Shown here piece after piece: positions 10,330 to 21,539 of a DNA stretch of 64,000 bases. The stretch spans positions 11,827,934-11,891,933 of the forward strand of contig OZ020616.1 of assembly GCA_963971575.1 (NCBI GenBank). Reading direction: 5' to 3'. The translations under genes were made by a program, and so were the position numbers. Below the pieces are notes generated by a model. The model was not told the DNA's origin. It ran no database searches and saw only the letters and a program-made list of their open reading frames with translations. Source of the DNA: Liopterus haemorrhoidalis (taxonomy: Eukaryota > Arthropoda > Insecta > Coleoptera > Dytiscidae). Position 1 is the stretch's first letter. Every line of letters begins with the position of its first letter.

Positions 10330-11251
10330 GTAGAAAGTCTTAGGATTAGGTAAGAATTTATGAAAATAAACATAAAGTAATTAGCAAAGTCGGAATACAT
10401 TTTATTTGAACACTGTTGTACACGAAAATTGCTTCATCTAGATTTAGTAGAAGTCCATAATATTTATAATATCTTTTTTATATAAAATCTAGATAGATAT
10501 AGTCTTTATTCGTGCCTTGCGGCTTTGAATGGAGTACAGTTCTTACATAAATAACCCATAATTAACTTTTTGATATATGTAACAAAAATAAATATTATAA
10601 TATTATAATAGTATCAAATATTTATATTTATTTATATAAAATCTAAGTTACCCCTATTAAAAAATATGTTGCCCCGTCCCAAAGTCGAAATAACGTCCGG
10701 ATATCGGCTTTACCGTCTTCATCATTTTCATAAAATGCCCGTAAAATAGTCCCCCGCTGGGTGGCGGACTGGAGACCCATAGAAAACTTTAATTTACTGT
10801 CACTAACGCAACAATACCAGATAAAATAAACCATTGGTCTGCCTTACCCGGCTACCCGACGAAGCTCTAACGCACAACATGCGAATAATGGACCGCAGCT
10901 TTAATTGAAAAATTAATTAATTCCAGTAAATTTAGTTAGTTAATGGTGAAGGTTTACTGTTTTATTAATTTATTGAAATATTTATAGGGACATTTTTCCT
11001 AGAAATGGGGATGTTTATTTATTAAAGGAACCATATATTATTATGTTTATATTTTATTTAATTAAACAAAGCTGTCGTATATGATTTTTACTTGCTTAAA
11101 AATTGTACTATGTCATTAATAATTTTTATTGAATAATTCTAAAGGTTCAGTAAGATTGAAAGTTATCTGTAAATGATTATTTTGCTGAATGGGACAACTA
11201 ATTTATTCTGCAATATACGGGGTTTACTGGGTTTTATATACCTACCTATTT
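10330..11251. other. non-coding, no recognised content
   Basis: AT-rich. A 63-codon frame on the minus strand (10643-10834) lies in a locally less AT-rich patch but shows no motif I recognise. Confidence 0.35.
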
Positions 11252-11380
11252 TTAGGGTTTTGTAGATATGACCAAAAACCCTTATACCGTTACTCATTTG
11301 TCTATTCGTACGGTAGGAATTGTGGCATAACGACTAGATCCAGAGTATAGGAAAAATACCGAGACTACAAAAAACATATC
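11252..11380 (-). repeat. fragment of repeat family R1
   Basis: TTAGGGTTTTGTAGATATGA followed by CAAAAACCCTTATACCGT and a GTCTAT stretch is the terminal segment of R1 in reverse orientation, diverged. Confidence 0.7.
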
Positions 11381-11549
11381 GACCGAAAAATATATTTCGG
11401 TCGATATTATTTTTAATATATTTTAAAAATTTTCGCCAAAACTGTCAAAAAAATTTGTCGTAACCTTTTTTTATCTTTTTCCAGAGATTATTAAACCAAC
11501 TGTGTTTAAAAATCTTTAAAAACTCTGAATCATGCATATTAATGGGAGC

Positions 11550-11791
11550 CAGTGGCGGCGCAAGCGGGTTATCCAGGGGGGCCGGCTCCCTCCAAAAATT
11601 GCTCAGCCCCCCCCCCAGAATAGTTTGGAGAAAAATGTATTTTAGAAATGAGGACCTTTTTTTTAGGTCATCACTTGTATTTTCATGTGTAAACGATAAA
11701 AAAATAATTTCAAATATTCCCTGGCCCCCCAAATTTTCCTCAAAAATTTACCGCCCCCCTCCCCAGATTTTAAGAGCTAGCGCTGCCACTG
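11550..11791. mobile_element. hAT MITE, 242 bp
   Basis: The ends CAGTGGCGGCGCAAGC and the reverse of CAGTGGCAGCGCTAGC are flanked by ATGGGAGC (11542) and ATGGAAGC (11792), an 8-bp duplication with one change. The interior has C-runs and the AGGACC-TTTTTTT-AGGTCATC unit shared with the tandem repeats at 8725 and 63860. Confidence 0.8.
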
Positions 11792-12049
11792 ATGGAAGCC
11801 GTAATAATTCAACAGGAATTTCCGTTCAGATCAGTTTTTCGAAAAATATCGATTTTTTGTGTCATTGAAGATTATATTTATTTTTTTATGTTTATTATGT
11901 GGTTGAAAAAGCTCTTAACACTGCGTATGACCCCAGAGGTTATAACAATTGGAAATAAAATTTTGCACTGAATCTAATAGGATATTTTTAAATGTAGAAA
12001 AATTTATTGTTTAAATATTATCGCTCAATAGCTTAATAATAGACATCAG
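11792..12049. other. non-coding
   Basis: Nothing recognised. Confidence 0.35.
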
Positions 12050-12149
12050 ACAACAATGTTCTGTAATTTTGTATATATTTTTGTGACTTTTCGATGGATC
12101 TCCACGAATTGCGGTCCCTACATAATGTTTTGACTATTTTTAGCATGAT

Positions 12150-12185
12150 GTCTGTCTGTCTGTCTGTCTGTCTATCTGTCTGTCC
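12150..12185. repeat. (TGTC)n microsatellite
   Basis: About nine TGTC units with one TATC. The other R2 members carry the same tract. Confidence 0.9.
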
Positions 12186-12888
12186 ATCGGTCTGTGTACA
12201 CTTGCAGAGCAAATTCGGCTAAAAGGATTTTTATGAAACTTCATATTTAAGCTTTTGACATCAATGGCACGAACTTTTGGTAAAAATTGGTTAACTAGAA
12301 ATGGGAGTTTACTCGTGTCGATTTTAAGATTTTTGCGGATATTTCACAACAGAGAAATATTTCGAAAATATTTATTTAACAAAAGTTTAACTATAAAAAC
12401 AATAACTAACAACTTTTATTTGTAATAATAACTACTCTGCTGCTAGAATGTATTTTATACAAGTACTTTGTGATGGTGGTTGGTCCTGTGGTGGCCACAG
12501 CTGATTTTTTTTATATTTATATAGTTTTGTGTACAAATTTTCGAATAATACGTTTTCATTTTTTCGACTTGATTTCTTATAGTTTAGAACCTTCGTCGAA
12601 AAACATTGTACTTGATGATAGTAAAATACCACTTGGCACACGTGTTTTTTACAAAAATAAAATTATTTGTACTTGTAGCATCTATATTGAGAACCGCAGC
12701 AGTTTCAAGTTAATGGCAAAAATAGATTACCAAGTAGGTACAATAATTATAAGTAATTTTCACAATAGAACAAAACAGCTATAAACATATTTGTAGAATG
12801 AAGCTTTGGCTACAATTTGCCACATCGTAGGTAAATATGCGTCTATTGGTGTACAAGATAGCGTCTATAATGGAATTTACTGTTTACA

Positions 12889-12889
<1 letters not shown>

Positions 12890-12935
<46 letters not shown>
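12890..12935. repeat. (TTA)n microsatellite
   Basis: About 15 uninterrupted TTA units. It creates a spurious poly-tyrosine frame. Confidence 0.95.
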
Positions 12936-13200
12936 GTATCAGTTTTTTCTACGATTAAAAATATCCTATTAGATAAAAATTCGCTGCAAATTTTTATATA
13001 TAGATTGTTATTTATTAATAATTTAACGATATAAAAATGGTGACTCCCTCAAAATTTCCTGCGCATTGGTGGTATACAGATGACAGTTGAGGTTAAAAAT
13101 GACAAAATATTGTATTGCTTACTTAAAAAAAAACAAAATGAGTGAAGAAATAAAAACAAAAAAAAAACGGAATGCAAAGACAAATTCTCGACCATAGAAC

Positions 13201-13350
13201 CAGTGGCGCAGGCGGGTGGGATTTGGGTGTTAGAACCTCCCAAGTAGCTGGATTTTTTATTACTTCGATGCATTTTCCTTGTTTTGTCATTACTTCCATA
13301 CGTCTCATTTTATAATCCTCCCCCCTCATGAAACTATTTTTGCGTCACTG
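13201..13350. mobile_element. hAT MITE, 150 bp
   Basis: CAGTGGCGCAGGCGGG at the left and TTTTTGCGTCACTG at the right. The flanks CATAGAAC (13193) and TATAGAAC (13351) form an 8-bp duplication with one change. Confidence 0.72.
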
Positions 13351-13469
13351 TATAGAACTATTGTTTTTATTAATTTAAAAAAAGACTCTTATTAAAAATG
13401 AGGAATTGGAAAAGACTTTTTGATCTTTAATATATTTCATCTCCTGCAATATAAACATTTACCTACACT

Positions 13470-13500
13470 CCGCCATTGTCCGCCATTGTCCGCCATTTTT
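13470..13500. repeat. short tandem CGCCATTGTC x3
   Basis: The ten-base unit CGCCATTGTC occurs twice and a third, changed copy follows directly. Confidence 0.8.
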
Positions 13501-13529
13501 ATCTTCATAAGAACTAAGGTATTACTTAT

Positions 13530-13720
13530 AAACACCAGCATTTGGTAGTTACTATGATAGGAACTTTTATAGTAACATGTTACTAAATATTGTAGTAACT
13601 TTTGTCTTACGGAATACGAAATATCCCAAAGTTACTATGATAGTAACTGACCTTGCTCATAGTGACAAATTTAGTTACTATAATCATAGTAACTGAGTTA
13701 CAGAATTGGTCTGATTGTCC
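13530..13720. repeat. cluster of GTTACTATGATAG inverted units
   Basis: GTTACTATGATAG, TATAGTAACATGTTACTA, GTTACTATGATAGTAAC and TTACTATAATCATAGTAAC occur within 190 bases, forming several small self-complementary units. It ends TTACAGAATTGGTCTGAT, and a related phrase is at about 26117. A decayed foldback element is likely. Confidence 0.45.
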
Positions 13721-13765
13721 GTGATATCCGATGGTAAATGGAAATAATAAATAAATAAAAAATAA

Positions 13766-13798
13766 AAAATTCAACACATCCTGCATGTGTTGAATTTT
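13766..13798. repeat. perfect hairpin, 14-bp arms
   Basis: AAAATTCAACACAT and its exact reverse complement are separated by CCTGC. An A/T-run flanks it on the left, so it might act as a transcription end or be a foldback remnant. No gene lies beside it. Confidence 0.75.
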
Positions 13799-13799
13799 A

Positions 13800-14619
13800 C
13801 GAACTGACTTTTATACTAATTTATTTGTTTTTGTCTGTACAAGATTTCTTTTATTGTGTACGTATAAACATATATTTATTTATTAATTTGTTTTGTATTT
13901 AAGTTATTTGTAGTCTAGTCATAAATATAGGTTTTGTTAGGCGCATATAGCCACCTTTGCTGTGCGCCAACAAATTTAACTAACCATCCATCACTGTTCA
14001 AGCAAAATGTTGTGTGAAAAAAATCTAATAAACCTCCCAAAAATTTACGACTCATCTTCTTCAGGTGAGATACATGTTTAACACCCCATGTTGACATGTT
14101 GGGCAGTTATTGAGACATCGCGAGTTGGTTGCGTGACATGATTAGATTTACAACCGCACGACATGAGCTCTATCCGCGACCTAACCGTATACTCGCCGTA
14201 TAACCTCCGAAAATGCCCGCCTGATATGTTCAGACATTTATTGTAAGTTATTAAGTTTAACAGGCGACTACAGCATGGGAAAGGACGGAAAAACAAAAGA
14301 ATACAATACAAAGTATACCATGGACATAACTTACTTATAATAATTAAGTATTTGTTATTACACGTTCATGAAACCGTCCAAAAGAAACTACATATTCTAT
14401 AAGTAATATCCGAGTAATGTATTCAAAACAAAGCAGTACACAAGAAATGACACGGAGTTGATTACTGTGGATAGAAGTGATAAGGTGGAAAGGAGGGAGG
14501 ATGATAAAGATAATCTAAAAAGAAAAGGTAAACCCTCCTCGATCCGTGGGAATAATCTTCTTCGCTAGATGGAATTCTACATTTCAAATCGTAGTCAAGC
14601 AGTTCAGTCAACAATTGCG
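13800..14619. other. non-coding, no recognised content
   Basis: Frames at 13915-14311 on the minus strand show no known motif. Local G+C is somewhat higher at 14100-14230. Confidence 0.35.
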
Positions 14620-14760
14620 TGTCTAGCTTTGATGATATAACTTTCGGTGTATCACAGGGCTTGCATCTTGGTCCGGTACTATTTATTATCTTTATAAATG
14701 ACGTAATTTCATGTTTTCAGCATTCTAATTTTATTTGATACGCCGAAGCGTTAAAAATTT
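14620..14760 (+). pseudogene. LINE reverse transcriptase fragment (jockey-like)
   Basis: The plus strand reads ITFGVSQGLHLGPVLFIIFIND, matching the jockey-clade block G-V-P-Q-G-S-x-L-G-P-L-L-F-x-x-F-I-N-D of the reverse transcriptase fingers/palm. The Asp-Asp active site is lost. Frames break on both sides. Confidence 0.75.
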
Positions 14761-15424
14761 TAGCTTCGCAAGACCTGAGCTAACTATTCGACAACAGATC
14801 GCGAACTTGGTCTGTACGCGGCTTAACGGTTCGCGAACAGCTGTTGAACTTAGTCTGTATTCACCTTTATTCTAGTTTATTTTATGCCCGCGACGTATAC
14901 CAAATTTTTAAATTGACCAACGACTTCCAAATGTTTGAGTATTCTTGAGCTAACAGAAGATCTAGCGAGTATTTATAAGATACGTGAAAGACCTGACTCA
15001 CAGAATAAGGAGAAAGATGTATGTAATAGAGAAAAACTTTGTAAACGTGATGCCGAAGTAGACAAAGACTGATTCATTAATAGTCATGTTTGCCCTCTGA
15101 TGTGTGTGCTAAACATTATCGAATATTTGGCAATTAAGTATACATTTTGTTGGTCTAGACGTTATCTTAAAATTGTAAAAATATTTGTTTAAATTATTGA
15201 TTTTTTTTTGCGAAATGTGACCTTCATTGGCGCCTAAAATCTTAAACAATTACAAAAATATTCGATTAATAATTGTCAAAACAGAATATGTGTCACTAGT
15301 TTAGACACACCTTTACAGCTTGTGAATAATATACATATTTATAAGATGTGGTTTTTACTGAATATATGAAAATCAGAATAACGCCTTCTTATATCGTTTC
15401 ACACAGGAAGCTAAAAGCAGACGA
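14761..15424. other. non-coding, no recognised content
   Basis: Short stretches may be decayed LINE but none is readable. Confidence 0.3.
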
Positions 15425-15540
15425 TCGGAGTGGTGACAATGAAAGAAGACAGAATGTTAAAGAAGATCTGGGAAGAAAGATTGAGCTCTCATCGACCAGT
15501 GAGAAGACATTTCATAGATCAAAATGAAAAAATTATGTGG
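15425..15540 (+). pseudogene. LINE tail fragment
   Basis: Plus-strand frame VVTMKEDRMLKKIWEERL followed by SSHRPV-x-R resembles the GHVxRMxxxRxxKK...RRPVGRP tail behind the reverse transcriptase of RTE/BovB-like LINEs. Confidence 0.5.
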
Positions 15541-15668
15541 ATGAGGCTAAAAGTGAATACGAAAAACACAATAATTTTCGAAAAGATAATCTGATCAGAA
15601 ATTTTTATTATACTATTCTGGTTCACATAATGCATACATGCATAATAGTTTTCAAGTTAACTAAGGTT

Positions 15669-15789
15669 TGTTCGTTTGTGTTGCACCAGACTTGTCCAGG
15701 ACAAGAGCAGCTGACGTCACTATATAAGATAGCATTGGAGGGGGAAGCTGTGGTGTAGTTCAGTGTAGGTTGGGCAACACAAACGAACA
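15669..15789. repeat. foldback, 16-bp perfect arms
   Basis: TGTTCGTTTGTGTTGC (15669-15684) faces GCAACACAAACGAACA (15774-15789). Between them are CTTGTCC-A-GGACAAG, a smaller hairpin, and TGACGTCACTATATAAG, which looks like a CRE plus TATA box. No gene follows it. Confidence 0.6.
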
Positions 15790-16320
15790 CGCCTTTGGTC
15801 TCTTTAGGGTCAATTGCACTGGGCGAGATAACTAGCTAATTGTTGGCGAATTTACTCGTTGCTACCAAACTCGCTCAATATAATAACGCTGTATATAAAC
15901 AAAGCGAGCGGCGAATCGCTTTGCTCCAGTGAAAAAATTCACTGTGGGTAATATATCTGACTAGTAAAATCGTTGTGTGTTTAGTAATCGCCGAAATGTC
16001 GTTCTTCCGAGAAATATTGTTTTTTTTTACATTAGTAAAAGGGGAATAAAAAAGAAAATATAGAAAATTATCGGGCAAAGACTAGGTAGTAAGACGAGAA
16101 AAATTAAAAAAAAACTTAATTGTTACTGTTCCACTTAAATAAAAATAATAAAAACGAAAACATCAGCTGGACAATAACGCGATTGAAACATAAACATATA
16201 TAACCTGTCGCCCAACCTCTACTGAGCGAGTAAGCGAGTTTTACTAGCTTTGTGTTATCGATTCTCATTGAACTTGTAGCAATACGCTCAATCACCCACG
16301 ACCTTACTTGCCGGCCAACA

Positions 16321-16356
16321 CGAAAAACAAACGCATGAGTGACGGTATAAGGGTTT
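16321..16356 (+). repeat. R1 3'-end fragment
   Basis: GTGACGGTATAAGGGTTTTG is the R1 terminal phrase. It abuts the LTR at 16357. Confidence 0.6.
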
Positions 16357-16652
16357 TGTAACAGGACCAAATTTACTACGGGGGGATAGATAGAGTAAAA
16401 ACAACTATCCCACCCGGTGCCACCAAAATGTAACACGGGCAAAATTACTCTTTAAAAATATTGTAAATAACTAATTAAAAACAATCCCATCGGTGACACC
16501 AGTTGTGGACGAGCAAATCTTACGGGGTTATAGAGAATAATAATTTAGATCTATAAAAAACAATCCCACCGATTGTCCCCAATGGTAAAAGGTGGAAAAC
16601 TACGAGTTAAAGATAATTTATATAAAATTAACAGCGTTTTTATACTGTTACA
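16357..16652 (-). mobile_element. LTR of a retrotransposon, with internal tandem repeats
   Basis: On the minus strand the block starts TGTAACAGTATAAAAACG (TG with a TATA box) and ends GGTCCTGTTACA (CA), with the short inverted ends TGTAACA/TGTTACA. A purine tract, AAAGGGGGGAAGAGT, lies directly before it (16653-16667), as for a 3' LTR. Inside are about 3.5 diverged units of 75-80 bp, each with a TGG-x-G-x-CACCG-x-TGGGAT-x-GTT phrase that itself resembles an LTR/primer-site junction. The matching 5' LTR is not found. Confidence 0.65.
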
Positions 16653-16667
16653 ACTCTTCCCCCCTTT

Positions 16668-17100
16668 AAAGTCAAGTTATACTAAGTACTTCACAAGTAT
16701 AACTTGGCTCAAAAAGGCGAGTATGGCAAACCAACAGCAATGAGACAAGTCGGAAACTCGAAGATAGCAGGATATTCCAGGGGCGGCGCCTATTTGTTGA
16801 CAGGTCAAAGGCTTATGGGTGTTCGGTTCATCTTTAGTCCTCGACGGTAGTCCTGGCTACTTTCGATCCTTAACACTCTACGGTGGTGCCGATAAATTTT
16901 TCTTCCTTGACGGGAATTTTCTCGCTACTGCTCAGTTTCTGGCGCTTAAGCTGGACTAGAACTTTTGTGGAATCACCTCAAAAGTATTGCCAATGATCCT
17001 TATAGCTGAATAGGATGCCTGCCCTCTTGGTAATTCGACTGCAGTTATCTCGATTACCGTGGTTGTCATATCTCGGAGATGTAGCTGTAGCAATAACAAT
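16668..17100 (-). mobile_element. 3' internal remnant of the LTR element
   Basis: A less AT-rich stretch upstream (minus sense) of the polypurine tract. By position it would be the 3' untranslated end of the retrotransposon. No integrase or envelope motif could be read. Confidence 0.4.
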
Positions 17101-18639
17101 AACGAAACAATACACAGTTCATACGACATATCTGGTTTACTTTATAACCGCTAAGTTTTAAAATTAAAAAAAAAAGTTAATAATTATCTTTAAAAATTAT
17201 ATCAATCTTACTATTATGCTTATTACATACTTATTATATAATTTAAGACTTAATACACCTAGGTTTTGAATGGGATTGAGCATATAAACTAAACATTTTA
17301 TCCAAATAAAATCCTATTCATAATATTACATAAATTTGCTCGAATCATGATCCAAAACATAGGTTGGCTACCTACGGACAGGAGGGCCAACTTCCTGGGT
17401 ACATAACTAATTTCATATGTCCCGGTATCCGATTCTCAAAAAAAAAAGGTGTAACTAAAAATTTTAACCTACTGTAGACAAGGAAAAATCTTTTGCGTTT
17501 CCTTGCGTTTCCATTTTTTAAAAAAATAAAATGAAAACTGGAAATTTAAAAAAAAAATAATTTAAACAACAAAAATTTAAAAATGATTTGGTAACGGGCA
17601 AACGGCAAGTAACTGATAATTTCGTATCCTCACCGCTGGCGCCAATTTGTAAGTTTATTTAAATATTATTTTTATGTATATTTTATTGTTATTTTTATTT
17701 TTATTAATATAGACTAAATCTTTATTCCGTTGTAATTCTATTTACTTCCCTAAAGGCCCAAAGAATACTTTTCAGCAATAGAAGTTTTAGATTAATTTTC
17801 TGGTTTAGTTTGTGTTTAATTTAGCTTCTCTAATTTTAACTCTAAAACCAGTGGTGGCGCAGCTATTAGTAAGAATCTCACATCTTCGATAAACCTTTAA
17901 CTTCATTGTTACAGTTTCTTAGTCATACTTACGAAATTCTAATAATAAAAATAGAAAAAAATACATACTATCACACAAATTTTAGGTAATAGTTCACGAA
18001 GTTAAAAACTAAATATCACTATTTTTCTTGGGTCATAAATTTCTCTTTACTATCAAATGTTTGTCTAGACGTAAAAGTTGAATATGTAAACTAACAGTAT
18101 AAATATTCAAATTGAAAAAAGTCAAATCACTGTTAACAAATTAGTAACAAATTTGAAAAACCCACACGTTGTATTGATCAAAAATAATAAACTTAATATT
18201 TAGATTCTAAAATATATATTCGTAAAACTCAATTAAGCGTTAGGTGTTGACTACATGCACGAATTTATAATATTATAAAGAATATTTATGTTGGAGATTA
18301 ACATTTTATAGCAATATTTTCTCAGTTAATATGTGAATCGTGCTAAACATGAATCTATTAAATGCTTTCAAATATCTTTATAATTATCCATTTTTTTGTT
18401 ATTAAAATAAAATAATTTATATGATCTATCGTTCGATTTTTTAATTGTCTGTTAAGGTAATAGTGCTTTTTTACCATTGCTATATCCATAATAATAGAAA
18501 TCAAAGAGGATATGTGGAAGAAATTAACAGTAGAATTAAAATCACAGCGAATGTGTATCAACGCCTGAATAAACTAAAAACAATATATTCCTAGTCTTGC
18601 CGTAAACACTATTACAAAGTTTTCATTGAAGTTCCACAA
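17101..18639. other. non-coding, no recognised content
   Basis: AT-rich with many A and T runs. A GTGGTGGCGCAG phrase at about 17848 may be a hAT end without a partner. Confidence 0.35.
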
Positions 18640-19040
18640 GATGCTTAAAGATATTTTAATTTTCTTGTAATACATAATACATAGACGCATCTTGAGCAAG
18701 AAACACCAATCCGTTTTCAAAATAACCATTTCTGGCCGTTACTCAGCGCTTAAGTCTCTGCTGCCACCCGGCGATAGAGTTATGAAGTGTTTCTAACGAA
18801 AAACTCGCCACTGCCTTCATCAGGGAGCGCTTCAGTTTAGTGATTTGGGGTATCTCCTCTTGCAAGCCTTGTTCTGAAAGACTGACCAAAATTTGTAGTC
18901 CAGGAAGTTGAAGTCAGAGCTACTAGACGGCCAATCATCAGGAGAAATACAGTCCGGTACATTGCTTTCAAGCCACTGCTAAGCAGCCTTCGCATTATAG
19001 GTGGCGATGAATTTGTTGGAAGCTCCAATGATGACCAGCA
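18640..19040 (-). pseudogene. Tc1/mariner-superfamily transposase, C-terminal third
   Basis: Minus strand: CISPDDWPSSSSDFNFLDYK with KFWSVF just after it, matching the third-catalytic-residue block W-P-P-x-S-P-D-L-N-P-L-D-Y-x-x-W-S-V of a mariner-like group. The residues after it are interrupted by stops. The Pro before the catalytic Asp has become Ser. No ends were found. Confidence 0.72.
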
Positions 19041-19299
19041 AAGGACTTGTTTAGTATTTTAACTATCGACTTCAACGCGGTTTTTTAGTAGATTTAATAG
19101 ACGTTTTTACCTTTATCTCGCTTTCTCACAAGCTGCTCGTGAACTTGTAGCATACTCTGTGTCGTTCTGGCGGATGAAAGCCTCCTCAATAGATATTTTT
19201 ATTATTAAATATTATTTACGACATTTTATCTTACACTAATTAACTTTTACTTGATAATAATTATAATTTTCGCCTTTCGGCATAAAATCTACTCTTATT

Positions 19300-19850
19300 C
19301 TCCTTTAATTAATATATCCGTTGACTCCTTTCCTTGATTTCCTCCCTCCTGTTTTTCACTTATTTCATCCATTCATACCCCTTTCCTGTTTCATCCAAAA
19401 TTTCCTTTCTCGATTCCGTTCTGTGTCGTATTTCTTCACATTCTTCCAACAAATGTTCCATTGTCTCCTTACCTTCCCTGCACATTCTAGATGTTCTTTT
19501 CTCCTTTTTCATCCAAAAATTATTGTCCCTCTCCTCATTTCCACATCTAAATCTCGCTATCACTTTTTTTTTCTCTCTACTGCCTTTTTCTGTCAAATAC
19601 TGTGGTTTTCTCAGCGTCCAGGTCTTTTCATATTTGCTGTTATATCTTGATTCTGTTATTTTTGTCTCTTGCTCCATTTGTTGTACGTCGATCATTCTCT
19701 CTGTTACTTCGTGCCCCATTTCTTCTTCATTCATTCTTTGTAGTCTTACCTCTGTTGTTGAGTAGCCACAATATTCATACATTTCCATCCTTTCCTTTTC
19801 ATATCTCGATAATGGCTTTCCTTGTTGATTCCGTTTTTCTATTTCCCTTT
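19300..19850 (-). pseudogene. LINE C-terminal region, family L1x copy 1
   Basis: A 142-codon frame (19788-19360, minus) reads VIARFRCGNEERDNNFW, then SRMCREGKETMEHLLEECE. This matches the tail I-A-R-F-R-x-G-N-E-x-R-x-x-x-Y-W ... C-R-x-C-x-x-x-x-E-x-x-E-H-x-x-E-E-C of insect non-LTR elements with a zinc-binding C-terminus. A second decayed copy is at 57970-58390. The reverse transcriptase part is absent. L1x is only my label. Confidence 0.8.
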
Positions 19851-21454
19851 AGCATTCATAAAGAATTTCTTTTCCCGGGTTTCTCTTCATACTTTATGGC
19901 TTTTCTGAAAGCCACCTCAATATTAAAAATCTTTTCAAAAAACTCATCTTAATTTTATTGACGAGTGACCACAGAAACTTAAGCGCTGTGTAACGGGTTT
20001 CTTATTTAAAATGCATGTATGTATTATGTACTAAAAGAAAATTGAAATATTTTAAAGCATCTTGTGGAATTTCACTGAAAACATTGTAACATTTTTCACT
20101 TTTTTCACGTGATTTTTATCGGTAAAAGTCTTCACTTCCAGCAGAAACTAAGTGAGTTCCGAGGTCTATAGGACATTATGTCGAATAAATTTTATCTTTG
20201 GATAGAGCATTTCAAAAGAAACAGCTTTTACTTAATTATTTTGTTAATATCTTTTACGGTCTACGAAAAATGTTATTCTCTATAACGGCTTGAAAGTAAA
20301 GTATTTTTATTTATTAGCGTTCAAAGTGCGTTCCATTTTGCTTGAAACATTTTTGCATTCTTGCTCCTGAGCTTTCAAGGTGAAATTTAAAATTATAATT
20401 TCAAGAACAAGTAAATCAAAAAGAAACACTGTGAGCCAGTATAAATACAAATAATTTACCTTCAAGTCGTTTTAGAAAATAAAAAAAGGGAAAATGCAGT
20501 AACGGTCTACTTTACTACATTTTTGTTGCCCTAAACTTTTACTAACTAAATCTAATTTAAGTACATAATATTTAGGTGCACCCTACTTTTTTTCTCCTTG
20601 AAATTATCCCAATTAAAATTGTGTATCATTGTGCAATAATATTTTATTTAATCTTAATTTATTATTTCTATTTTTATTAAATATCTCTTACCACATCGTA
20701 TTGGCCTGTTTTACTACATTTTAACCTAAAAAATATTTATGTAACGGTTGTTTTCTTTCAAAAGCTCTATCCAAAGACACCCATTCCCATCTAAAAAATC
20801 AAAGTTGTCCTTGCTATCCTGTACTTTCGGTTTGTTCCGGAAAAAATCGCTTCTTTGGGTAAACTTTAGTCACCAATATTTTTTTCCTAACTTACACGCT
20901 TTTTCGAGAAATATCATGTTCCCTCTATTTTGATGCATCCTGTATAGTCATACACACATTCTTCTTATGCATTTCTCACCAAACAACAATTTAGGTCAGT
21001 CTCATCCCAAGGTATATTTTTTTTGACATACTTAATTAAACAAATTGCCAAACATTGCAAAACTTTAAAATCACGACAAGTAATAAAATATGAAGCGAGT
21101 AAGTCACGTTTCCAAAATAAAACGGAGGTTAAGTATGTTTTTACATTGGGAACATGTCACGCTATGCGATCACAGCAGGGGCCTCCGCCAGACAACAACA
21201 AAAAACACAACTGCATCGTAAAAAATAAGGATATTAATTAGGTTGTTACCGCACCCAATCAAACAATACAATTCGCGTTTCATTTAATTTAGGTATTAGA
21301 TTTATTAGTCACGGCCTGTTTACATAAAAATGACTTTATTATCGAACTAAAATTAGCACATTATTAAAATATTAAGTTGTTCCAAAATAAATTTCGGGTA
21401 TTTAATCAAATCTTTAAATGATTATAACTTTGTTTCTAATAAACATATTTAGTC
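19851..21454. other. non-coding; possible decayed transposase tail
   Basis: At 20280-20400 (minus) a short reading RAQECKNV precedes a stop and could be a mariner-like C-terminus, but support is thin. CTCTATCCAAAG occurs at about 20200 (inverse) and 20766, so two related element ends may be present. The rest is unrecognised. Confidence 0.3.
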
Positions 21455-21539
21455 TAGAGATGGGTCGTTCATGAACGAACCGGCTCACTGAACCGGCTCA
21501 GTACACTGACCGAAGTGACGCGGTTCACCAAATTAAAAT

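Larger units (their letters stand above)
12050..13015 (+). repeat. repeat family R2 copy with two microsatellites
   Basis: Shares long diverged stretches with 31620-32225 (reverse) and with parts of 51479-53166 (reverse), for example AGCATGATGTCTGTCTGTC, GGTCCTGTGGTGGCCACAGC and TTAGAACCTTCGTCGAAAAA. It includes a TGTC array (12150-12185) and a TTA array (12890-12935). It is probably non-autonomous. No protein motif. Confidence 0.7.

Noticed and set aside
10643..10834. 63-codon minus frame in a less AT-rich patch
   Set aside because: No recognisable motif; composition alone is not evidence.
12837..13034. Frame with a long tyrosine run
   Set aside because: It is the translation of a (TTA)n microsatellite.
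16116..16442. 108-codon minus frame
   Set aside because: It crosses the R1 fragment/LTR boundary and has no motif; chance frame.
19321..19952. Three overlapping plus-strand frames of 109-143 codons, hydrophobic
   Set aside because: They are the antisense of the LINE tail on the minus strand (FRCGNEER ... EHLLEEC), which explains the length and the Phe/Ser/Leu bias.
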